A stretch of 53,536 nucleotides of DNA from the NCBI GenBank assembly GCA_027604685.1, contig JADHYX010000083.1:1963-55498 (forward strand), written 5' to 3'. The notes below the pieces were generated by a model that ran no database searches, had not been told where the DNA came from, and saw only the letters and a list, made by a program, of their open reading frames with translations. Positions 11,510 to 20,489 of the stretch are shown here, one piece after another (the first letter of the stretch is position 1; the number at the start of each line of letters is the position of its first letter). Source of the stretch: Lobulomyces angularis (Eukaryota > Chytridiomycota > Chytridiomycetes > Lobulomycetales > Lobulomycetaceae). The position numbers and the translations under genes were made by a program.

Positions 11510-11789
11510 ATAATTTTTTCTGATAGATAATCCTTTATTTTTATTTTTTAATTTTTATCTTTTTTGTGCTATTTAGGTTTTGTGTATGAGTTTCATTTGA
11601 AAGTGTCAATAGCTTTTTTTGTGTAAAAAAAAAAATATATATATATTTTTTTCAAGTTTTAAATATAGAGAAAAATTAGTTAATATCTATTTACAATATT
11701 TAAAAATCTATTTTTATTAATAAGTAGAATATTAATTACATAACAACATAGCAACAACAATGAAAAGGACATTTTCAGGTTAGAAAAAA

Positions 11790-13014
11790 TTATAGTTCAT
11801 TTCCTATGGTAACCCAAAAATCCCTTAAATTGTTTTTTCTTCCAAAAATTTCCAAATATTTACCTAAAATTTCATAATAATTGGAATATTAATTTTAAAA
11901 AATACCGTTGGGAACTAACTGCTCGATGTATTCATATAATTCAACTGGCTTTTGACTTTGTCCTCGCCGTTCACTAAATATAACATCGCTAGCAACACCA
12001 TGCTGGCAATTTTTAGGATCTCCCCCTTTTTTCCCAACCAAACATGTTTCCTTTGCGTGTTGTAAGTAGTATCCATGCCCTTTCGCCATCCTTCGATTAA
12101 CAGTTTGCTTTACCCAAGTGATTTCATCCACATATCTAAATTTAATTTTTTTAGAAATTAAAAATGATATGGAGCAAACCATTACATTTAAAAAAAAAAA
12201 GATAATTGATAAATTACTGAAGCAAAAAATTTTTTAGAAAGAAAAGAATTTACTCACGTGTATCCCCATTTTTCTAACAAATCAAAAGCTTTTGTATACT
12301 TGTTATTGATTACCCAAATAAAAATAAATCCATCTGTTTGTAACTTTTCTATGGGAAGGTCTTCTATCAATGCATCTATAATAGTTTTTTTATTAAATAA
12401 TATAGTATAGACCTTATTACCAGGAAGTTGCTGATATGCAATAGCTACACCTCTAGCAGGTTGATGACTTGCTAGCTGCCATGGTGGATCCATGACAATA
12501 CAATCAAATTGGCAAGCTTTTGCTAATTCCTAAAAAAAAACAGTAGTTAATTAACTTGGCCCTAATTTTATTCATATAAGAGAATGTGTGTTTTAAAGTA
12601 CCTCCCACTCAAAAGTAAGCACACTCGTCTTTATAGGTACGCAATACTGAGGTGCTTCAAACTCTTCTAAATTATAGTCTTCCAAGTCAACCTCAGCTTC
12701 TTTTGTTGCTTCATCTGCACAATCCAATGCAAAAATTTTTATGTTAAATGACCTTTTTTCACAATATCTTTTTGTTTACCTTTTACAGTTCCGTCAATTT
12801 CAGCTTCTGTTTCATCTAACCCCAATTCTAGAGATTCATCTTCCATTTTATCGCTTATATCACAGACTACAAGTTTTTTATTTAGAGTGTTGTTAAGTTC
12901 TTTCTCTTCATTTTCTTTGTTTCTTGTTAATTTTTCAATTTCCAATGACAAATTTTTAATTTTTAATTTAAGTTCTCTTTCTTTTTGCTTTAATTCTTGA
13001 AATAGTTCAGTCAT
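11790..13014 (-). CDS. MT-A70 family adenine methyltransferase, MTA1-like
   Basis: Five exons (13014-12780, 12714-12602, 12529-12258, 12135-11906, 11863-11790) total 924 nt and 307 residues. The first 70 residues form a Lys/Glu-rich coiled coil. The catalytic domain carries the DPPW motif (CIVMDPPWQLASHQPARG) that binds the target adenine. It is followed by LQTDGFIFIWVINNKY, WVKQTVNRRMAKGHGYYLQH, CLVGKKGG, a SDVIFSERRGQSQKP block and the C-terminal LEIFGRKNNLRD. The QTVNRRMAKGHGYYLQHAKE and FSERRGQSQKP forms match what I recall of the MTA1 clade, which makes DNA N6-methyladenine in ciliates, rather than METTL3, METTL14 or METTL4. Early-diverging fungi are known to carry abundant 6mA at ApT sites. 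I therefore infer nuclear DNA 6mA methylation, probably with a partner subunit (MTA9-like) not present here. The clade assignment is from memory and needs a tree. Confidence 0.88.
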
Positions 13015-13202
13015 TTTTACAAGGATTTCAATTTAATTTTTAACGCAAACCCTGGTTTAAAAATTTAATTTTTTAACCACAAATACTTTTCAAATTATTG
13101 TATAATATTATGCATCAGAATTACTTATTAAAATACTATCAAATACTATATAAGAAAATAAAAATAGGAAAACTTTCTAAAAAATAATGATATTTACAAC
13201 CC

Positions 13203-15927
13203 TTACCAACGACGAACAACTGAACCAAAAAAGTAAGGTTGAGGTCCATACTTGGAAGATATGTAATTTTGAAATGATATACTCTCCTTATTAGTCGGAG
13301 AAGGACTAGTAAAAAAGAAACTTAATACAATCTTAATCATAAACTGTACTCTCACCCTCCTGAAATTTTGTCACTTCCTAACTTCCAATAATCATCTGGT
13401 CGGTTTTCATACCATTTTGTAACTAAGTATTCAAAAGATTTTCTTCCATAACGATCTTGTACAATAAAATCCGCTAAGCCAGTTCTGCCGGCATCAAGTT
13501 CAATAAAACCTTGCAAATATACATCTATCCTGAGAGACTGTAGAAAAGGGAGCTTAATTCGATCCGTCACAATTGGTTCCATATGCTTTAATGAATATTT
13601 ACATCTTTCTATATCGTACTCCACTAAATTATTTAAAACTATTTTTGAGTAGTTACATTAAAAATTACCTTACCTTGTAAATGCTTTAATTTGTTATTAA
13701 ATGTTCTCAAAACTCCAACAGATTTTTTATATCGCTTCAACATATTTGGTGGTATATTTTCAAATTCCCAAACAAGGCTCATATCTGCCCCTTTCAGAAT
13801 TTGCTGCATATCAGCTTCATCTAATACTATCTTACTACTAAAAAGTTCCACAGCATCTTCAGAATTTATTTTTCTATGCGAGGGGTCATTCCGATTGTTC
13901 ACTGCATCTTCATCCAGTTTGTTTTTATTGGAAATCCCGCACCAATCTTGGATTGAACCCGAAAAATAACAATACGAAAGATGGAGGCTCTCCAAATTTG
14001 TACCTGCAGAGAATGGGAGTAAACCTTAAAATAATAAAAAAAAATCACATACACTTCGAAACCAGTTCAAGACATTTCAGTTGTCCCCAAGTCTCAGGAA
14101 AACAATTTTTAACCTTTCCATTATGCGGACGTAAGTCTCTGTGAGAATCCTCAGAAGTGGAAATCAAAGAATTTGGATTCAGCCAAAGACAAAGTCTTTT
14201 CAAACGACTCAGCGATTCATCTCCAAGTTGCAAGCAAGTTTCCACTAAGGAAAACTCTTTTGCAGCAGGAAAATTTAATGTAGAAAAGTTGACCTCTGAT
14301 ATGTTGCTTGAAGACGAAGTACCTACTGGTTCGCCAGAAATATCAGACAACAGTATGGACTCACTCATCCTTCTTAAACTACCTTTCGACGATTTAAATT
14401 GCAAAATATAAACAAAAAAAGAAAGAAAAATAAATTTATTTCTCATTACCGTCTTTTCGAATGTGATCCATTGGTGACGTCTCATCAAACCTTTCAGGCA
14501 TAATATCAGATTCATGAAAGTTAAACGAGTTCTCTGATTCGTTGTCAGTTTCGTACCAGTTATTATGAGAAATTGGAAGAAAAGCTTGTATATGTTGCAT
14601 TAAACAATATGTTGGAGACATATAATACATACTTATAGTGGGTAAATTATTTGCCAGAGAAGTTACGGAGGTATGGTCCTCTTCAATATACACGGGTTCA
14701 TAGAATGTGTCATCTCCTTTAAAAACGAAAACTTCAGGTGATTCTAAATCTCTCAACTCCAAATCCGATAAAAATTTTAACCCTTTTAAAGATTTGTGAA
14801 CAAATAAATTAATTAAACGCAATCCTTCTAATCTTGGACACAGCAAGACAATCAGTGAAAGATCAACAGTACCACTGACACTCTTCAAGTCTTTCAACTC
14901 TAAAGTTATTAAAGTACTGCCCAGAGACTTCAAGCAGCCAAATATACCGGCTATGCTAAAAAATGCTTTAGCCATTATGTTTTCTAAGTACCAGTTACCT
15001 GCAGTTCTCTCCTAATTGAGATAATCCAAAATGTTTTAAATTGGAAAAGTCTAAAGTTTTAGATATAATATCTAAAGTTTCGTCCGTTAATGTGTCGTCT
15101 TCTGAATGTTGCTGTAGGTTTAATGAAGTTAAATTTTTAAATCTCGAGCACAGAGATTGTATTACTGATTTATTTAGTCTAGTACACAAATATATTTTTT
15201 TAATTTGATTTGGTTGAGGGAAAGAAATCAAGAGTTGCAGTGTCAGCTGACTTAAAATTTCAAAAAAATGGGGAATTTCAAAAATAGAAAAATCATGATG
15301 AATTAAAATAGTATTAGCTTTGCTTATGATATCGTTTAGTGTTTTAATTTTAAAATTTTTTTTTGCTGTAGGTAAAAAAGACACCATATCAGAATTGACA
15401 AAATCTAGACTCCACCCACTGTAGTTCCTTTCGAATATTAAATCTTCCCACCATTTGTCTTGAGTCGGTTTTGAAATTAGTGTCAAAATTTTGCAAAATT
15501 GTTTTAAGCTTTTTAAAGGATGTTTTTTTAATTTTTTGACTTCTTTGTAAAAGAAAGTTTCATATAAATAATTTTCAATTGAGTTAAATCCCCATAACAC
15601 CGGATTCTCTACTATACCACCCAAAACCGTCCACTGAGAGCTTTCGAATAATACCTTTTGCCATCTTTTACTAACACTTCCGTATGACAGAAATGAAACA
15701 AATTCAGCAGATTTCATTGAAAAAGGCTAAAAAATGTGAAAATTCCCATTAAAAAAAAGAAGTTCTTTTTTAATAAATACTTGAAGATAAGATAAAATTG
15801 ATTTGATTACATTTTCTTCAAAATCTCTGGCATGTTTTGACTTCAACTTTATTTTTTTGTTTGTTGTAAAATTTTCTTCTGTTGAACAAGCTGCAGTTGC
15901 AATTGATCTTCTTGATCGTCTACTCAT
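13203..15927 (-). CDS. F-box and leucine-rich repeat protein
   Basis: About seven exons splice in phase to a protein of roughly 840 residues. After a basic N-terminus (MSRRSRRSIATAA, possible nuclear signal), residues about 35-75 read as an F-box: VIKSILSYL, then SVSKRWQKVLFES, with the expected Leu/Val and the Trp near the end. The rest consists of irregular leucine-rich repeats such as LTSLNLQQHSED, LITLELKDLKS, LEGLRLINLFV, LKCLELVSKCTNLESLHLSYC and LPFLQSLRIDVYL, with a Ser/Glu/Asp-rich insertion around 14500-14400. F-box LRR proteins recruit substrates to SCF (Skp1-Cul1) ubiquitin ligases. The substrate cannot be predicted. One internal intron is only 43 nt. The last exon (ending at 13203) closes with YFFGSVVRRW. 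The fold call is fairly sure; no specific orthologue is recognised. Confidence 0.75.
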
Positions 15928-16467
15928 GCTTTTTCTTATTCAAACTGTTAAACTTGTATTTTTGTAATTTTTTTTATATTAATATTCCTGAATAAATTAT
16001 AGTTCAAGTTGAATTTAATAATCAATATTAAAAAAAATTAGCAAATAATAAAAAAATAAACATTTACAAAAAATTTTTTTTTACTTTTTGGAAATAAAAA
16101 AAACACTTTTAAACTATCACTGACTACAACATCTTACAGCATTGGATACTTAATATTTTAAAATTTAAAGATACGAAATATAGTAATTATAGGTGAAAAA
16201 GAAAATTAAAAATTTAAAAGGAACTTAAAAAAAATTTATTTAACACTTTTCATATCCATTAAAGAAAATACTATATTTATATAACTGACATAAATTATAT
16301 ATTTACATAGTACATACTAAAAAAAAAGAAAAAGATGATGAAGAACCGCTACTAAACACATTTTAAAAAAACAAAATTATATATATACTAAACTAAACAT
16401 ACGGAACTTCTTAACTAAATTTTAAGTGGAATAAATAGAGTTGTCAATAAGATGCTAAATTTTTTTT
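15928..16467. other. Intergenic spacer, nothing seen
   Basis: This lies upstream of the F-box gene and downstream of the SH3 gene, both on the minus strand. It is AT-rich with no reading frame of note. It presumably contains the F-box promoter and the SH3 gene 3' UTR. Confidence 0.5.
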
Positions 16468-17777
16468 TCAACACTCTGTTAAGAACTCTAAAGCAACAAT
16501 TCCCTTTTTACCAGAAGTTTTATTAATGGCAACTCCCCACATATCAGGATAGATATGCTCTAGCATTATTATATCACCCTTTTTAATCTACCTCAAAGAA
16601 TGTTTTTTTAGGTTAAAACGTTTCGAAATATTTTCTACTTACCTTCAATTCATCATCCATCCTTGGTAAGTAGTGGGCCTGAGCTCTATAATTTATTCCA
16701 AGTTTAAATTTTTGCACATCTGCAGTTAATTTTTTTTTTGGTTTTTTTTTTTTTGCTGATATGTCTTTGGTGGTTTGTTGCATTCCTACTGATATGAGAG
16801 AAATTTTGTCCAGAAGCTCATGTGAAATCAGATCGTTGCATTTAATGGTTGAAGTAGAATCAGAACGCAAATTTGAAGGGCTGCTGCTAATCATACTTGT
16901 TGATTTTGAATAATTTCTCTCCAATGTATTAATAAAAAATTGTTCAGAGCAACTGTTTAGGTAGGAATTTCGTTCCATCGTAGTTAAAAAGACATTATCT
17001 GATGCATAATTTTCCATACTAGTCGGACTTGAACTGTACCTTTGATGTGTAGTTTCCTGTAATATTTTCCCATCAAAAACTGCATTCCTATTTAAACTTT
17101 TTATAGTGTCTGATAGAACTTTACCTATGTAAATAATAAAAAAATTGAATACATCTCCAAATTTAAAAAAATAAAGTGTTACATTTCTGAGGGGCTGCTA
17201 GTTGAATCAAAATAGAATCCTCACTAAACTCATTAAACTCTGCATTTTCCAAAATGTCATCGCCATTTAATTTCCAATTTTCAAGAGAAGAAGAAGCCAC
17301 GGTTGGTTTTATACTTTTACAGCTTGGCGAACTAATTAAACTACTCTCCTTAAATTTCTTTCGTTGCCAAAAGTACTGATTCGGTCTGCTTCTACTGTTC
17401 AATGAATCAAACAGTTGTGACTCTGTTTGCAAGTTTTTACTCAAAAGGCAGTTTCTTTTTCTTTTTTTTAATAAACAGAGCGTAAAAAAAATTAGAGTAA
17501 ATAGTAAAAACAAAATTCCGATAATTGCACAGAAAATTTCTAATTGGTAATATTTTAATTCCTTCTCATTGAAGTCCATTTTACTTGTATCTGGTGATTT
17601 GGGAACTGGCATCAGTGAAGCTTTAAATGTATCCAACGTCACAGTTACTGTTGTAGTTAGATAGATCGAAGTGGGAGAGACCGATGGGGAGGAATTCGAC
17701 TCCAAGGGACTCGACTGTGTGTTATTTACAACGATGTTTAGTTTAAGAACAGGTTTTTCTACAGTAGCGTTGGACAT
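16468..17777 (-). CDS. Single-pass membrane protein with C-terminal SH3 domain (Fus1-like)
   Basis: Three exons encode about 405 residues. The N-terminal 75 residues are rich in Ser, Thr, Pro and Asn and lack a cleavable signal peptide. One hydrophobic helix follows (IFCAIIGILFLLFTLIFF), then a stop-transfer cluster KKRKR. A long Ser-rich cytoplasmic region comes next. The C-terminus is an SH3 domain built across the last intron: YRAQAHYLPRMDDELK joins IKKGDIIMLE, DMWGVAINKTSGKKGIVALEFL. The ALYDY position, the DDEL turn, GDII, the Trp pair partner and the G-x-V-x-x-x-F end are all recognisable. The architecture, including the absence of a signal peptide, matches yeast Fus1, which acts in cell fusion, and is reminiscent of Sho1-type sensors. 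Function here is inferred only as a membrane scaffold binding Pro-rich ligands. A polybasic KKKKPKKK stretch precedes the SH3 domain. Confidence 0.72.
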
Positions 17778-18266
17778 TCTTTTTTTTTTTTAAATAAATC
17801 TATTGTATTCTATATTAATCTACTTTATTTGAAATTAATATATTGGTTTTTTTTTTTTTTTTTTTTTTTGTTTTCAAAAGGAAAGTTAATTTTGAGTTAA
17901 AATTTCGGAGTTTTAATTTACACACAGCAAATTTAATTTTCCTTTTTGAATTAATTGGATTCATTAATAAGCAAGCGTATTAAAGGTATTCTTCGAATTT
18001 GAACTATAAATCTTAAAATTTTTAAAGTATTTCAAAGTAGAATATGGAAAATTTCATATTTTGGGAATTTAGTTGTAAATAAGTTTTTCACTATTTTTTT
18101 ACTGGAAAGCTTGGAATTTTAATCTTAATTCTAACTTAAATATTTTTTGTCCAAATAAAAAAAAAAAAATTTTATTAAATTTTATCTAAAGCATTTTAAT
18201 AATCTAAGAGGTTAAACTTTATTTTTTATTGCATGTTTATGAGGAAAAGAAAAAAAAATGTATATT
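17778..18266. other. Intergenic spacer, nothing seen
   Basis: This AT-rich sequence has a 21-base T run near 17848. It lies upstream of the SH3 gene and downstream of the peroxin gene. No coding or RNA feature was found. Confidence 0.5.
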
Positions 18267-20191
18267 TTAAGCAATTTTTTTTAATTGCATGGTTCTAACC
18301 CACATTCTTCTTCGTGTGAGGGAAGTAACACCAGGTTTGTTTTGGATATTTAACCAATTATGATCAGAATATACCCAGCCATTTTCATCCATAGTACTAT
18401 TCCATGCCATATCTATTTTCCAATCATCTGAAGCCCATTCCCATTCTACAAATATATGAAAAACGTAAATTTTAACAATTTTTTTCGTTAGTCTAACCAA
18501 CACCAGGTAGTTCGTAATCATCTTTAGAAGGTTTAGCATTTTCGCCTGATTCATCACTCCAAGCAACTCTTTCAGAACGTAACAAATGTGCTATCCATCC
18601 AAGGCCAGCCCACCATCTAAAATAAAAAGAATTATTATCAGTTTATCTTTGTTGAGACAATGTACCGTTGATTTTCGTATAATTGAACAGTAGTTTTTCC
18701 CGTAGTACCTGCTTTAGTGACGTTTAATATTGCTTCCCTAACAAAATCAACACGGTATTGAAGGTTCCTCATCAATACAGGTGGTAATGTGGCAGAAGCT
18801 GCCCTAAACAAAGCAGTATGTTGTAAAAACAAAAACACTCCTCCGCCCAAGAATATCCAGCTGGTTGGAACCAGCCTTAAAAAGATGACAACACCAAAAA
18901 TAGAGGCAATAGCGATTTTCAAGACTTTCATAGTTTCATCCTCGTCATTCCAGGTTAGTATGTTTCTATTAAATCTGGAAATTTCATCGTATCCATCAGC
19001 AAAGGCACCCATGTGGTTTTGTATAAATTGCAAGTTTTTTAAGTATTGTAAGTTTACATTAATTTTGGTTTCTTTTTTGTTCATTGCAATGTGCTTAGTT
19101 TTTCTATAATACTGCTTAATAAGGTAGTAGATAAAAGCGGTTTGAGGTACAATTAAAAAGAGAGTTGGATAAAGACCTAAAAATCAAAAATGGATCAAAT
19201 TAAAGGAAAAAAATTTGAAGGTGATTACATAAAATTATATAAACAAGCATGATAGCAACAGTTCTGTATGGATTTTTCCAAGTAAAAATCTCAATTAAAT
19301 CATCTTGAATAGCCACTAAAGGCCCTAATCTCATAATGAACCTAGTCATGTTTTTTGGCATGGTCGTGGCAAAATTTAAACGAGCAGTCAAACCAGTTTT
19401 GATAGAGCTAGCTTTTTTTATTTCTTGCGAAGAAATTGCGGTATTCACAGCTAGTTCATTAATAAAAGAACCAGTGTCACTCCCACTAAAACTAGGAGAT
19501 GTTTTTGACCGAGTAAAAGTACGTGAATTATTATGTGGTGGAGCTAAACTAGCCGACATACTTGGAGTCAACGTGTTATTGTTATTAGCTGCTGATAAGA
19601 TTGATTCTAAAATGGATGAAATATATTAAGCAACAAAATAAAATTTAAAAACACATACCTTCTTTTTCATCTTTTATAACAACGGAGGAATCTTCCCCAA
19701 TATATGTATAATCTCTGTCTAAGTAAGCATCTTCGTCAAGCATATCTTGGAGAAAGGCAGGACATGGGTCTTGCATTTGACCTTTGCATTTTTTGTGAGC
19801 ATTACAATGACAATCTAAAACGAAAAAATGAATTATTAATTTTTAAGAAAAAAAAAATTATAGAAATCAAATTTTCCTTTTAATTTTTAATTATTATTAT
19901 TTCTTTACTTACTAACGCATTGGTAACCCTGTTTAACTAAACCCCATAAAAATTTGTCACAAAAATCACAATAACTAAATCTCTAATTAAAAAAAAAATT
20001 AAATATTTGAAATTAAAACTTCATTAATTCAAAAATTCAAAAACTAAGATATTTTTGAAATTATAATAAAATTTTAACCTAGAAGGTAAAGGAAATTTGG
20101 AAAAAAAAAATTGATTTAGGATGAAAGTATTTTTCAAAAAAATAAAAGGTACTTACGCTGTAGGTGGTTAATTCGAACTGATGATGATGTG
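18267..20191 (-). CDS. C1-Pex24p-DysF peroxin (Pex30/Pex23 family), 5' end missing
   Basis: About seven exons give roughly 480 residues before the sequence runs into an assembly gap. The first readable residues form a C1 zinc finger: HHHQFELTTYSRFSYCDFC, FLWGLVKQGYQC, then CHCNAHKKCKGQMQDPC, keeping H-x12-C-x2-C and the following Cys/His spacing. A Ser/Thr-rich linker follows. Then comes the Pex24p-type membrane region with paired hydrophobic segments (YRTVAIMLVYIIL, YPTLFLIVPQTAFIYYLI, GVVIFLRLVPTSWIFLGG). The C-terminus is a DysF domain with WEWASDDWKIDMAW, ENGWVYSDHNW and TRRRMWVR. Pex30/31/32-type peroxins sit in ER subdomains and at ER-peroxisome contacts, where they limit peroxisome number. 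The C1 domain is not part of the yeast proteins and suggests lipid (diacylglycerol-like) binding. An ATG at 20282-20280 could belong to a lost first exon. Family call strong, start unknown. Confidence 0.85.
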
Positions 20192-20201
20192 NNNNNNNNN
20201 N
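20192..20201. other. Assembly gap (10 N)
   Basis: Ten unresolved bases interrupt the 5' end of the peroxin gene just before the first cysteines of its C1 domain. Ten is a common placeholder length, so the true gap size is unknown. Confidence 0.99.
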
Positions 20202-20489
20202 AGGTACAGCAAAGTATAATATGTATTATGAGAAGCCACCTCTCCTAAAGGTAAGGTAGAAATGGGGGGTTGATGATGTCATTGCAACCAATCCAGCTTT
20301 CTTTAGTTTATCAAATTAATCCTTTTTTCAACATTAAAACTAGCCCAATTCATTTTATAAGAAATTAGTTAGATATTCTTTAGTTTTATATAATAAAAAA
20401 AAAAAAATAAATAAAAGTATACATAATATTTCATTAAAAAAAATAAAAAAAAAATTAGGAAAATGTATATATAAAACACGTTTCTTTTA

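Noticed and set aside
20165..20191. TTCGAA next to a purine-rich stretch, resembling a tRNA B box
   Set aside because: It lies inside the C1 exon of the peroxin gene and no cloverleaf stems can be formed around it.
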